Source: Rhynchosporium graminicola (taxonomy: Eukaryota; Ascomycota; Leotiomycetes; Helotiales; Ploettnerulaceae). Taken from it: a DNA stretch of 64,000 nucleotides. A program made the translations under genes and the position numbers. Positions 21,946 to 33,702 of this stretch are shown here, piece after piece (the first letter of the stretch is position 1; each line of letters starts with the position of its first letter). The DNA lies in contig FJUW01000005.1 of assembly GCA_900074885.1 (NCBI GenBank), positions 402,242 to 466,241 of the forward strand, in the 5' to 3' direction. A model generated the notes under the pieces. It searched no databases, was not told the origin of the DNA, and saw only the letters and a program-made list of their open reading frames with translations.

Positions 21946-23678
21946 TTACTTAGCTTTCAAATAAGCTTTCATAGGTATTCCATCCTTAGGCTTTGCCGAC
22001 ATATTCAGCTCCTGATAAGCTTGTCCACCCCACCCCGGAACACTCAGCCCATGGTCCTTGAATTTCGCCTCGAAGTCCAGATACCTGACGATGATAACGG
22101 CCATAACTCTAACCTCCAATGTCGCCATCTGCTGACCAATGCAATTTCTCGGACCCTTCTCAAAGGGTTGCCAAGCATCCAAAGAATGGGTGTCGGGGCT
22201 AAGGAATCGATCAGGATCAAACTCTGTGGGGTTGGTCCAAATCGCCGGGTCGCGGTGCATAGCCGATGCGAGAACGCAGATCATGTGGTTGTCCATGGGG
22301 TAGGAGCGGCCTTCGAATGTGACGGTTGTTCCGGGGGCGGCTTTGCGGACGGTGAATCCTGCAGGATGAAGACGCAGGACTTCTTTAATGACGGCGCTAG
22401 TGAGAGGAAGCTTGTTGAGGAGATGTGGTTCGGCTTTGAGAGTACTGATTGTGGTGGTGAGGTCGCTGCCAAATACTGAGTCGTGCTCGGCGCGCACCCG
22501 GGCTAGATATTTGGGATTGATGGAAAGATAGTATAACAGATACTAGAGGTAGATCAGTACAAACAGCCTTCAGAAGGCACTCTAAGCTTACTGTCATTAA
22601 AGATGCTGTGGTATCGTGCCCTCCAACGAAGAAAGTCTTTGCGCTACACTCAGTCAGTCGAATCCCTGGCCGCTCGTTGGGGTGAAGCATTAACTTGTCC
22701 AAAGCAATCTGCATGAACTCGGGATCGAGATCTGCTCTCACAGCCTTGGAGCCTCCATCTTTTCCTATATCCTTCAGATATCCTTTCCACGCCAGATCCA
22801 GAATACTCTTCTCTGTACCATCTTTTTTTGCGTCTCGATACTTTTGCTTAATTACAGCACCGAGCTCGGCATCCAATTTTCGCGTATACCGATCCATCAT
22901 GAACGGACTTGCCAACTTCTTCCATATGGGATCCGTCTGTCCAACAGTCCAGCTGAACGACCTCACAAAATTGTCTTGAATAGAACTATATTGCGTTTGC
23001 GACTTCAAACTAATATCACCAACGGTTCTGCCGATGAAATCAATTGCCAATTTCATCGTAGCATCATTCATCGAGAACACTTCTCCAGACACAGCAAACT
23101 TGGTAAGTTTCTCCTTGAACACTAGACTCTCCTCAATCATCCCAGGAACGAGTTTCAGAAGATAGGAAAGGGAAAATGCAGGTGCGAACCAAGATCGTTG
23201 ACGAGACCACTTGGCTCCATTGGTGGAGAATATGCTGTTGGTGCCCACGACACCACGAAGAAACTTCTTGGCAATTGGGTGTCGGCTGATATTTGGTGAT
23301 GTTTGAGCTTGGAGAGCTACGGCCGGGTCGGTGATGAAAACCATTGGGAAGCTGAAAGGGTAGAGGTCTACGTAGAAAAGCCCGCGGAGATTGTTCTCCA
23401 CGCCAATCTGTGTGAACATTGGTTGGGGGTGTATGTCCGCTGGGTAGCGCTTCATTGCTTCGCCAAGGACTTTGAGATTTCCCAGGAGCATGGTATGGGG
23501 AGGGGTTGGCTTGAAGAAACATTAGCTATGACACAGAGACGTTGATAATCTTGTGGATTTGAGTACTAACCACATTCTTGTAGAAGCTGCGATGTTTGAT
23601 GAAGTTCACGACGAAGTATGTGAGGTATAAAACTGCGGCACTGAAGCCCATCCAGGCCCAGTTGTGAGGTAAGTCCAT
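21946..23678 (-). CDS. Cytochrome P450 monooxygenase (CYP59-like)
   Basis: Predicted 540 residues in three exons: 23678-23571, 23509-22592 and 22542-21946 (introns 61 and 49 bp). An N-terminal membrane anchor (WMGFSAAVLYLTYFVVNFI) leads to a proline-rich hinge (PTPPHTMLLGNL). P450 signatures follow in order: I-helix FFVGGHDTTAS, EVLRLHP (ExxR), DPDRFL, and the haem loop PFEKGPRNCIGQ with its cysteine. The NWPFSYP-like DLYPFSFPMVFITDP region and the FEKGPRNCIGQ loop resemble CYP59 (sterigmatocystin StcS-type) enzymes. It likely acts in the endoplasmic reticulum on a secondary metabolite; the substrate is unknown. It is divergent from the glycoside hydrolase at 24782. All three exons keep frame and no lesions are seen. 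Confidence 0.92.
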
Positions 23679-24781
23679 TGCGCAGAACGCTTTGAGGTAA
23701 TCCTGAAGATTCTCGAAGTCAACCTGGGTCTAGATCTAAGGTCGAATTTATATAAAATGGATCTCCGCAACAAGAGGGGGGAGGTGGAAGCGTACGTAAC
23801 GCTAGCGCTTATGTTGTGCCGCTCGGTTAATCCTCCTCGAACTTTTATCGAATCGAATTCCTCTAATAGATAATTTAGACAGCTCCAATACCCCTGGGTA
23901 TTCGCTGTCGAAATTCGGTTCCACGGAAATTGCATATATAGCAATATGTGTCTGTTCCAAGAAATATCAATTGAAGAATTGTAGCTCGTTCCAGTGTCTT
24001 GGGATATTCTAAAGTTTCTTGCAGCAGGATCGGACCGGTCCGAAATGTTGTTCCTTGACTATGTTTCAAGCATATTTGCGATCTTAAATCGGCAACAAAT
24101 GCAAATGTCCTACCTGTAGAGGGCTGTAGTGGCGGCTCGCAAGGGAAGTTTGACCCTTTGCAAAGCGTTTTTCTAAGTATTGCAAAAGCGAAATCGCCCA
24201 TATCAACGAGGCTTGAAAGTAACTAAGACATCGTACTAGGTATCTTCATCATCTTCTATTTTGGTGGGGATATAGCCAAGACAGTCACTAGGAGCCAAGC
24301 TCAGCTTTGATACAGGGACGTAAGCGAACTGTGAAAGTTGCACAACTCGCTTGTAGCTTAGGGTGATGATGAAGTGTCAGTATCAGTTGTTTTTACATAT
24401 AGTTCAAACGACAAAATATGCCGTATTTACGCAGCACACACAATTCTCGTACAGAAAATAAGGTGGGCTATTTTGAGGGTTGAGATCCCGAGATGTGGGG
24501 ACACCATGCCGACGTCACCGGACATGCAAACACGCATGAAGGGTTTCATCAGCGGGTCCAACGACTCATGAGCTTTATGTCCCAATGCTCTTTCACTCGT
24601 GTCTTTACCTTATTCATTCGTCCTTTGAGTGATATGTCCGTCGTGAAATCGTACTTTCGTTCGGTCATTTGTTTGGACGTTTCAATCACAACATCAGGAG
24701 GCGACATCGAGGGGTGAAGTGTTATTACGAGACAAGAAGCTTAGACGGCATCCCATATTTGAATCTACCTTGCTCTTGACG
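23679..24781. other. Divergent intergenic region
   Basis: This 1.1 kb lies between the divergent P450 and glycoside hydrolase genes and probably holds both promoters. I see no clear TATA box or repeat. Confidence 0.4.
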
Positions 24782-26356
24782 ATGTTACTCTACATCTTCC
24801 CTGCAATTCTGATCGGCTTCATATCATCTGTTCCAACAGTAAGGGCAGAATCTCAGCATCTCCTTCAAGAAACAAAAGATGGCTCAGCCATCAACATCAC
24901 AATCAACTGGAGCGTCTCCATTATCACGTCTAAAACCACCAATACCCTCCAAGTAGTAGTCAACCCGCCTCTCCTGCGCAATAACAGTGTGCACGACAAG
25001 TGCTATGAATCTCTTGCCACGATTTCGGCGGATTACGTCCGCTTTGTACCGTGGTTTCCATATCCACTCCTCTCGGTTCCAGAGATAGAGGCGCCTATCA
25101 TCCTTCCACCAGAAACTTGCATCACAAGCTGGAACTTTACATACGCCGATGAGCTCATGGCCGATTTTTACGCCAGCACACCCGACGTCTCTCACATGAT
25201 AGATTTCAGCACCACACCTGGCTGGATGTGGCTTATTCCTTCATGGCAACAATATGACTATCCACGTGATATCACAGTCACAGATTTTGGATACAACAAA
25301 GGCAACGAACTCCGCGACTCAAGCTTAAAGGAAGTTGCGGATTATTACGAACGCCTTGTAAGTTGGTACGTGAAAGGTGGATTCGTGGATGAATGCGGTG
25401 TCTACCATCACTCGGGCCACAACTATACGATCGAGTACTGGGAAGTCCTCAACGAGATCGAAGCCGAGCACGACATGTCTCCAGAATACTACAACAAAAT
25501 CTACGACGCCATCGTCGAAGCTATCCACAAAGTGTCTCCCGATACCAAATTCGTCGGTTTGGCCTTAGGCGACAACTCGAAAGACATGAAATATTTCGAA
25601 TCGTTCTTGAATCCGGCGAATCATAAACCGGGTACTCCGATTGATTTTGTTAGTTATCATTTTTATGGTATGCCGAGTGTGGCGAGTTCCGAGAGTCAGG
25701 CTGCGCAGAGCTTTGCGCAGACTGATGAGTTTATTGTGGATGTGGAGAGGATTGAGGAGATTAGGAAGAGGTTGTCGCCAAGTACAAGGAGTACGCTGAA
25801 TGAGATCGGGACGTTTGATCCACAAGGCACGAATGTAGTAAACCCCGGGTATGAAGTTCCTGCCGAGTATTTCGTATGGAGCGGTGGTGTGTTCGCATAC
25901 GTCTTCGCTAAAGTCGTCACTATGGGTATTGATGTGGTTGGTGAAAGTCAATTGATGGGATATCCCGGACAGTTCCCCAGTGTAAGTCTGGTCGATTATT
26001 GGAGTGGGGAGTTGAATGCTAGGGGGCGAGTGCTACATCTTCTACAACAGAGCTTCGGACCGGGTGATGTTGTTGTTGAGACCACTTTCGATGGACAGAA
26101 TCTCGGCGCAAGTATCCATGCACAGGCTTTCATCACGAAGAGTGGGGAGCGGAAGATTCTTCTTATCAATAAACTGAATCGGACGACCGAGGTGACGATA
26201 AATGGTTCTGAAGGCGGAAAGGCAGAGGTCGTGGATTTGAGTACAGGTGGGAAGATGTGGAAGACGTTGGAGGTTGGTGGGCCGAATTTCAATCTCACTG
26301 GATGGGCTACCGTTGTTTTGACCGAACAGTGGCGAGAAAGGCGATCCGAACTGTAA
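24782..26356 (+). CDS. Secreted clan GH-A glycoside hydrolase (GH39-like)
   Basis: Single-exon, 524 residues from the ATG at 24782; the open frame extends upstream only through non-ATG codons. A signal peptide (MLLYIFPAILIGFISS) precedes a (beta/alpha)8-type hydrolase. YVRFVPWFPYP lies early; the acid/base glutamate is in the motif YWEVLNEIE (near residue 225), and a probable nucleophile glutamate is in TLNEIGTF (near residue 341). A C-terminal beta-sandwich with GERKILLINK and GWATVVLTEQW follows, as in GH39-type xylosidase/iduronidase-like enzymes. Several NxT/S glycosylation sites are present. It probably acts on plant or fungal wall glycans outside the cell. The exact family (GH39 or a relative) needs profile comparison. 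Confidence 0.78.
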   Translation: MLLYIFPAILIGFISSVPTVRAESQHLLQETKDGSAINITINWSVSIITSKTTNTLQVVVNPPLLRNNSVHDKCYESLATISADYVRFVPWFPYPLLSVPEIEAPIILPPETCITSWNFTYADELMADFYASTPDVSHMIDFSTTPGWMWLIPSWQQYDYPRDITVTDFGYNKGNELRDSSLKEVADYYERLVSWYVKGGFVDECGVYHHSGHNYTIEYWEVLNEIEAEHDMSPEYYNKIYDAIVEAIHKVSPDTKFVGLALGDNSKDMKYFESFLNPANHKPGTPIDFVSYHFYGMPSVASSESQAAQSFAQTDEFIVDVERIEEIRKRLSPSTRSTLNEIGTFDPQGTNVVNPGYEVPAEYFVWSGGVFAYVFAKVVTMGIDVVGESQLMGYPGQFPSVSLVDYWSGELNARGRVLHLLQQSFGPGDVVVETTFDGQNLGASIHAQAFITKSGERKILLINKLNRTTEVTINGSEGGKAEVVDLSTGGKMWKTLEVGGPNFNLTGWATVVLTEQWRERRSEL

Positions 26357-26889
26357 ACGAGACCCTGGAAGGAATTTTTTTCTTCTCGGTTTCGAGCATC
26401 TTAAGAGACCTTGTGCCTCTGCGAACATTCTACTCCTCAATCACCTCAACCCTCTTCCCCAGATCCTCGTTGAACTTTCCATACCTACACGACGACTCAA
26501 TCCTCCTATGTCCAGCCCAATCTGGCCACTCTTCATCACATCGGAACGCTAAAACTCCAGTGAATTTCTTTCATCTTTCATCTGACCTTCGGACGAGAGT
26601 TGTGCCTCGGAATGATGTACTTTGGATAAGATGGACGAAGGAGATACGTAGAAGTAAGCAAAATGCTACTGTCAATCCAATGCGGCTACACTACCACGCC
26701 GACAAGACTCGAGACATGATTTATTTTATAAATTGCATGAACATCTTTTGGCATGTAAAGAGAAAATAAGAACGGGCAGATACATTCTGCTTTTGTTCCA
26801 AGAAGTTCGACGGAAAAGACAGATTTAAGCTCATCCTAAGCAGTTAGTTCTTACACAATCCAGTCCAAGCGACACATATCCAATTTGGA
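26357..26889. other. Convergent intergenic region
   Basis: 3' regions of the glycoside hydrolase (+) and the dioxygenase (-). No gene is seen; a 170-codon plus-strand frame overlapping the hydrolase end lacks family features. Confidence 0.4.
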
Positions 26890-28007
26890 TCACAGCTTCG
26901 ACCTCATCTCCTCCTTCTGCGCTTCCTCTCCCACCTCCCCCTGGCCATCCTCCTTCAGTCCAGCACCCCATTCCAACAGCCTCTTCCTCCTCATCTCCAC
27001 CCCCGCCCTCGGGCTCCGTCCATCCACATATCCCATAAAATCATGCGTGCTGAACCCCATCAGCTGCAACAGTCTTTTCGGCAAAACATCCAAATCCTCC
27101 CATCCCTGCGCCACCGTGAAGTTCTCATAGGTGCGTATCCACGGCTGGCAATATTGGATAGTCATGCTTCGACGCGATGCGGAAGATGTGTTAGCGCCTC
27201 CAGAGTGCCAGAGTGTGTTGAGGAAGTAGACCATGGAACCTGCGGGCATGATGGCAGGTATCATTTCAGCACGCGTGGGTTGCCGGCTATCGGGCCAGAG
27301 ATGTGAGCCGGGGATTAGTGTTGTGGCGCCGTTGGTGGATGTAAAGTCGTCGAGAGATATCATTGTTCCCTGCCTAATGTAAGATGTCCATCTCTAATAT
27401 ACTCAGACCCCGACGTCTATCTGCAGAGCAGAGATAGCGGAGACAGTTAGGGAAAATGAACTCACAATACCCATCAATGGTCTCGGCCTCGGTAAATTAA
27501 TCAATCCATCATCCGTATGAATCTCCTGATATTTCTCTCCAGGTCCAATAACAACCGTATGATAACTCGTCATTAAGTACGCCTTTTGTAGGAAGTAGTC
27601 ATTGAGCTTCAGTACTGTTTCATGGATTGGAAAACAGTCGAATGCACGACTCTTATCGCATAACGAGTAGATTCTCGCGGTACTGAAGCCTTCGAAAGCA
27701 TTACGGCCGCCTTTTGACGCTGGTCCTGCGGCAATGGCAGATAGACGAGCGAGCTCGCTGTTTGCGAGGGAGACTTGTTCGGGTGTGAAGATGTTGGGAA
27801 GGATAACATAGCCTTGCTCGAGGACTTGGTCAGTTAGATGGGCTATAGACTTCGTGGGTCAATGAGTTGTTCTTGGCTTTCTTATGAGTTTTGGTAACAT
27901 GAAAGGGCAATATATGATCTCCCGGAAGAGTCGAGGAATGGGTGTTATAGCTGCAGGATACATACAGCATCTTTGGGACCTGGCAGGAATGTCGTTCCTT
28001 GTCCCAT
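26890..28007 (-). CDS. Phytanoyl-CoA dioxygenase-like Fe(II)/2-oxoglutarate oxygenase
   Basis: Predicted 301 residues in three exons: 28007-27966 (MGQGTTFLPGPKDA), 27849-27466 and 27369-26890; all lengths are multiples of three. The PhyH fold is shown by QGYVILPNIFTPEQV near the start and the HxD iron motif in YQEIHTDDGLI. TSTNGATTLIPGSHLWPD and the distal histidine NTLWHSGGANTS follow. The third exon begins in frame with GTMISLDDFTS after a TAGGCAG acceptor. Fungal members hydroxylate fatty acyl or secondary-metabolite substrates. It lies on the same strand just downstream of the NIS synthetase gene, so a shared pathway is possible. The first intron acceptor (GAAG) is the least certain join. 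Confidence 0.82.
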
Positions 28008-28479
28008 CTGAACACGATCGTGTATTGTGCTTGCACGAACGTAAGATCCACTCTGTTCTTCTTGTGACTAGATGATCGAGTTTAGTTGGATTTCTTGTTA
28101 CCAAAGGAGTCTATTGTATGGAAGCTGCAAAGCTGATCAGGTATCTGGGTAATGACTTGCCATGATGATATTTGCTAGACTTAATTGATCATGGAGAAAT
28201 ACTTTATATAAGCCTTGTGAGAATCATAGATTATACTTCTACTGAAATCCAGGATATCAAATAAAGGGAATGGGGAGATGAGATAGGCATTGTCAGAGTT
28301 AGCCTATGCGGGGTAGAGGTGGGGTGTCTCAGTGGCGTCTGCCGCCAATTTCAGGTCGTTGATAGCCTACCTGTAGAAGAGAAATGTCTGTGAACGAGCC
28401 GAGGCATAAGAAGTTTCCACATCCAGCTGATATTATGTGAAAAACATACGGACTTATCACAAATGGAAACATCGACTAT
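28008..28479. other. Intergenic region between dioxygenase and NIS synthetase
   Basis: About 470 bp, likely the dioxygenase promoter and the synthetase 3' region. No further gene is seen. Confidence 0.45.
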
Positions 28480-30356
28480 TCATCTCTCTAGATACTTTTC
28501 ACAAGTGTCAGTTTCGAGCTCGCATAGTTTCAATCTCAGGGAAAGTGGAAGGAAATTCACCTCCCGATAATTGTCCGCCATCTTCATTCTCAGAAATGGC
28601 TTGCAAGAAACTTTCTCCGCCATGAAGAAGTCAAATAACTCTTTACTGACTCCTCCGGTTTCGGGTCTCAAAATACTGACCAGTTCCTGTCTCACGATAT
28701 TCTGCCCTCCTTCATTTTCTAAATCCAGCCGGCATATCATTTGGCCTAGATGATTTTGAAAGAGTGAGTATCGAACTTTCTTCCAGACATCTTCAATATT
28801 TGATGTGGCCAGCCAGTTTTCAGTTTCCGTCAGAGAATTGAGTTGATAGCCTTGCGATTGAAGTGTTGGCAGATGGAGCCGAATTCCGCCAAGATCACGT
28901 ATAGCGAAGCCTTTAAGGGCGCGAGTTTTGGTGCATATGCGAGCTACCACATTTTGATCGTGGGGTTCGAAACCGATACCATGGTCTACTACGGGTGGGA
29001 TCATGACTTGAAGCAGTAATGCTGTGTATCTGACGAGATGTTAACAAGTCATTTGAAAGAAAAGAAAAAAACTCATAAACACACAAGATAATACCTACTC
29101 TCGAAACCAAACTTTCTTCTTCTCCACTGTATCAAGCCCAAAGATCTTCTCCGCGTAAGTGATCTCACTATGAACAGTTCCTTGTAAAAGTACGGCTGAT
29201 ACTACCAATGCTTCATCGTTAGCTCTGGCTCTTGATTCCAGATCCAGTCTCAAGATACAGCCAATCTGCTTTGCTTCGTCGGACGAGATCTGACTTCCGA
29301 CCACAGAGGATACATCTTCATAAAACCACAGCTGTTTCGGAAGAACCTCGATAAGCATCTTCGTGATCTGAGGAGCTGTGCGCGCTGCTCCAGGTGTGAT
29401 AGCTCGGACGGCGCTTGTGATCGTACAGTTCAACGCCATTTTCAACTGATATTTGTATTCAGGGCGCAAAATTACCGTTCGATAATTCGACAATGCCAAG
29501 CTGCCGTGAAGTGTGCGAACAGCCCTTGCACGTGGAAAGTATTTCTGAATGGCCGGTTGCTGTCTGGTAAGGGTAGGAACAATAATGTGCTCCTTGTCGA
29601 ATACTGTGATACCGAGGGTGCAGAGAAGAGGCTGGAGGAGCTCTTCGAAATCACCCGTGATGATCAGATCACAGCGTGGGACCGACATGAAGATGATATC
29701 TGGTTCAAGCATATCAGGAATATTGCAAGAATCAATTGTATCCAATGGTGGCTCTGCACCAATAGACCTGTGCATCGGGTGAGTTGGATGACCCCAAATC
29801 ATTGTTCTCTCCCATTCAACTGCACTAGAATCAAGAGTAGGTGTATTTGCCTGTTTCGCTATTTCTAGCCATTCCTCTGTAATTCCCTATTAGCGTGTAA
29901 GTCTTCTCTATGTATTGGTGTCGTCAAACCTTGATTCGCAGCTGAGTTGCGGACTTCTTTCATGATCATTTCTTTGCGTCCAAGTACATCAATGTGCTGG
30001 AACCAAGGATATACGAATTCCAAAATCGTTCCTGGATCAAGCTGTTCGCGTGACTTTTGCTCGCCCTCGATTGTCATTTGCAGGTATATAGGGCGACGGA
30101 GATGCTCTGGTCTGATGACTTGATTATGCCAATTGCGTGCCTTCAGATACAGGGCAGCATCGGAACTAAGCAGCACTTTTACTTCTCGCTTTATCTCAGC
30201 TTCAGCTCGTGTGGGAGGGAGGTTTGATGATATGTGGAGCCATGTTTCGAGACCCGTCATGATTACTGAGCCATGTACTAATCTTTCGATGACGAGTTGA
30301 GCGAGGAGTCGTCTGCTTGTTGCGAACTGAGCGGTTTCTAGCATGGAAATTGGCAT
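28480..30356 (-). CDS. IucA/IucC-family NRPS-independent siderophore synthetase
   Basis: Predicted 584 residues in three exons: 30356-29930, 29876-29099 and 29029-28480 (introns 53 and 69 bp). NIS synthetases join citrate or similar carboxylates to amines or alcohols using ATP. Family landmarks: FATSRRLLAQLVIERLVHGS at the start, the nucleotide/acid-binding motif IWGHPTHPMHRS in the middle, ISSDEAKQIGCILRLDLESR, and the HGIGFEPHDQN motif (EAHGQN in most members) followed by LKGFAIRDLGGIRLHLP. Frames close across both introns and no stop interrupts the coding region, so the gene looks intact. The last ~22 codons are uncertain: a 66 bp in-frame intron beginning GTGAAT is possible. The donor of intron 1 (GTTTGA) is weak, but its branch point and acceptor are good. 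The dioxygenase is its downstream neighbour. Confidence 0.88.
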
Positions 30357-31037
30357 TGTTCAGATATGCCGAGTGAATGAACCTGTAGCGTGAGGGAATT
30401 GGTATGTCTAGACTAAAAGGTTTAAGACACAGTGCGGGAGGTGTGTGCAAGCAGAACTTATCCTGCTTCAAATTGTTGGACCGCAGGGTTGCAAGTCACT
30501 TCAGATTTTTTCCTATGTGATAGGTTTCGAAATACAGAGAACGAGGATGAAAGAATGAAACCAGTAGAGAAGCAACGTGCTTTTGTGATCGGAGTCCCGA
30601 GCTGCCTGTCATTTGTACGACTTTCGTTGCTGGCCCGTTGCACCACACCTCATGTTACACACATTTCCAGCTCTTGTGCGACTTTTGCATGACCCCTCAA
30701 CGGCTTCGAAGAATATGGTTTGACTGATAGACCGAAGGCGAAATCCTGTCTCTTGTATCCTGAAAAGTCAATTCTGCGCTTTGTCAAACTACGTCCTCCC
30801 TGACTGGTATCCCAAAGTTCAACAGGCAAGATCTTCCCACTGTGCGAATCAACAACCATTTCCAATCATGGACCGTTAACTTTCCGGAGGAAAATTTGAG
30901 ATTTCTTAAAAACTTTACTTCAGGGGATCTAACACAAACGAAGACTTTCTTCGGCCCTCATGGCCTTTACATACTACTTTCCAAGAATGGAATTTTGCTC
31001 CTGAACTCTAGCGAGCGAAGGAGACACAAGATCAACC
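30357..31037. other. Intergenic region upstream of the NIS gene
   Basis: About 680 bp that should contain the synthetase promoter. No GATA-cluster or other iron-regulatory site is obvious by eye. Confidence 0.4.
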
Positions 31038-32582
31038 TCATGAGCGATCAACGTTATGCATCTCCTTCTTGAAACGACAACCATTACCCTTGATACATCC
31101 TTTGTCGGGACACTGATGTCCAAGCAAGCACTTTTCATCTTTGCAATGAAGCTTAGATGGACATGGCGTATAACGTAGTGATAAACGCCGAGCGGCAATC
31201 CCATTTTCATCAAGCCTCACTCCATGAAGATATTCACAGTTGTCAAAGGTGCAGCATCCAAGGATGTGGAATGTGTTGCAATGTTTCGTTGTCCTGAGCA
31301 CTTTGACTAGCGATTGCGGCGGGTTGATGATGGAATCGAGACGCTGACCTCTACTATTCTGCATCACAGTGTATCGCTTACGAAAATCAGCGGCCACAGA
31401 GGGCACATTGGCTTCGTCTGACTGCATCAACAGCACGTCCAATTGTTGCAGCGTAGGTGGGTGGAACAGGAGTGCGAGGAGGGGTCGTTGTAAACGAGAC
31501 TCGTCGAGCCGGAAGCTTTGTTGTCCTGAAGACATCAGGGAAGCGTGCAACGATAAAACTGTCTCTGAGTACTGCAAGCTCTGTGGCAAATGGAGGACCT
31601 TCAATCAAGACAATTCGGTCCTTCTCCAGATTATCCCCCACATGGGGCTGCAGAAGTCGCGCATAGCCATTATCGGCAGATCCGCCGAGAAAGACTGCTC
31701 GGCATTGGACATCTGCCACATCATGGTCGAACCATGCTAGATTGAGCGATCCATCAGAAAGTGTTCTTTCAAGTAAGAGAGCCACCTGGAGCTGCGACGC
31801 CATGAATTTTGGCTTTACCTTTCAATTTTGCATCTGCACACTCTTTCCCATCTCCGGCATCTACAAAATCACACATAGGATGTCCCATGTTAAAACCACG
31901 GATGAACATGGAAAGATCATCTTGACGTTCCAAAACCTTGTTGAAAAAGTATGCCGATGCCAGACCCTTTATGTTGGCATATACGCGAATGCGGACGGCT
32001 ATATTGCTCGGCAACTTAAGCTCTTTTGAAACATACTCGCACACTTTGTTTCTCAAACAACGCACTGCTTCTAGTCCTCCTTGTTGGGCAAGTATAACCA
32101 GTGCATCGAGAAACTACCAATATGATACCGTAAGAATTGTTCTTTGGTAATGCACAGCAGATCCGATAAACAAAGATTGGATTACTTACCGGCATACAAT
32201 CGCCATCAATCAAAACCGACACGAAGTTATTGGATCTCTTCGCACAATCAATAAATAAGCCTTATGTAGCATGGCTGAGGAATCGCACAATATCCTCTTC
32301 CAGCTTCTTAAGCTCATCTCGGACTTCCTTGTGCTTCGATTGGTAAACTTTTGTGGTCGTCTGTTCACGTTCAAGATGTAACTTCTTCTCTGTGAGGTTA
32401 ATCTGAAACTCTTCGACTTGGAGAATCAGGCGCTATGAGTACAGTGTTCTGTTAGTCCCATAATAAATCTGCGAACTAAAGGCAGGGTGTCTGGCGAAAC
32501 CTACCTCTATGAGCTGGTCCTTTCTGTGGTCGACCTCTTTCAACTTGCGGAACTCCTCTTGAAACACATCCAGAGAAACCAT
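31038..32582 (-). CDS. CCCH zinc-finger protein with NYN/PIN-like domain (DUF7923-like)
   Basis: Five exons: 32582-32505, 32432-32190, 32113-31819, 31736-31423 and 31358-31038; about 416 codons. An N-terminal coiled coil (KLKEVDHRKDQLIE, LHLEREQTTTKVYQSKHKEV) precedes a nuclease-like domain. That domain has VLIDGDCMP, SMFIRGFNMGHPMCDFVDAG, GKECADAKLK and VFLGGSADNGYARLL. A linker with NSRGQRLD follows, then Cys/His clusters (CCTFDNCEYLH; CPSKLHCKDEKCLLGH; CPDKGCIKGNGCRFKKEMH). This matches a fungal family thought to bind RNA. Odd point: exon 2 contains an in-frame TAA at 32262-32264. Either it is a nonsense mutation or a 51 bp in-frame intron (starting GTGCGA) removes it. The donor of the last intron (GTCAGA) is weak. 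Confidence 0.75.
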
Positions 32583-33702
32583 GGCTAAAGCCACCAACAA
32601 CACACTGGAGAATCCACCCAAATGTCCTCAATGATGCCTTTTCGCAATGAATCCCGCGAGTTAGAGTACTGTTCTCGGGGAATCGATTGCTCCACCGGAA
32701 CTAGCTATCTGCTAGTGATTTCAATAGAGTTTAGGGATCGGGCCGCTGGGGCTCAGTGCGTTGGCGCTATGCCTAGTCCTGATTACGTGATGTGAGTGCC
32801 TGAGGTTTTGATATTGAACGTGCAGGAGTTAATATGTGTATATTTTCTGTTGCCCTGTATATACAGATTTCATCCCTAATGCTGCCATATTACCGTCAAC
32901 CCAGGTCATTTTTTCTCGAGCATTATTGAATTATTGCAAGTTGAGGCCACGCAACATTGTTCTGACAATTCATACCGTATCAAGTCCACACTTTCAGTAA
33001 GCTGAAAACCTTCAGGCTACTAATCGTGACAATGGAATCAAAAGCTGGTCGATATCGCACCGCTACAAGCTTCTTCTGGTAACTTGCAACTGCGAAGACA
33101 GCTTCCTAATGATGCGCTCACCACAGGTTTCTCAAACGACCTTACGAAGGCGATAGAGAGCAACACTGCCTGTTTCCTCGATATTTCGAGCCATATGAAC
33201 GGTGGGGACTGATTCTGAGCTCCAAGCCTTATGTCTAACTCTTAGAATCCCAAGAAACCTTCAGAAGCTGCCGCAAGAGTCAAACGCCAGTCATCTGATC
33301 TCATTCTAAGAAAATACTGCAAGCAGTCTATCATCAACAGTAGCAATTTAGAGATCACTATCCAGCGCAAGGAGGAATCTAACATCGAAATCAACGATAC
33401 CACCAGATTTCATATTTGCCAATCTAAGCGTATCTGTTCAACAACTTGCAAGAAACGGGCTCCTTGAGAATTGAATGTCTTCTCCTCCTTCTCCTTATCA
33501 GTCACTTTTTTGCATCTTGACAGGGCAGCTTTTAAAGTGTTTACTGAATACACTTGGATTTTCCTTCCAATTCCCCACAGACCCGATTTCCACCGATAAG
33601 CTCATATTTTCCTGTCCACGAGTTCGGTAAAGTCTCAAGCGTGAGCTTCGTACTCGGATGTTCTTTTTGCAAATTCGTTTTCAGGAGATCCCAACGCTGC
33701 GT
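32583..33702. other. Spacer without gene
   Basis: No open frame with family resemblance is present between the CCCH gene and the C2H2 pseudogene. Confidence 0.4.

Noticed and set aside
24719..24781. Upstream extension of the glycoside hydrolase frame
   Set aside because: It begins at GTG and would bury the signal peptide; the ATG at 24782 gives a normal signal sequence.
24884..26298. Several minus-strand frames inside the glycoside hydrolase gene
   Set aside because: They are shadows of the GC-rich coding strand and have no protein features.
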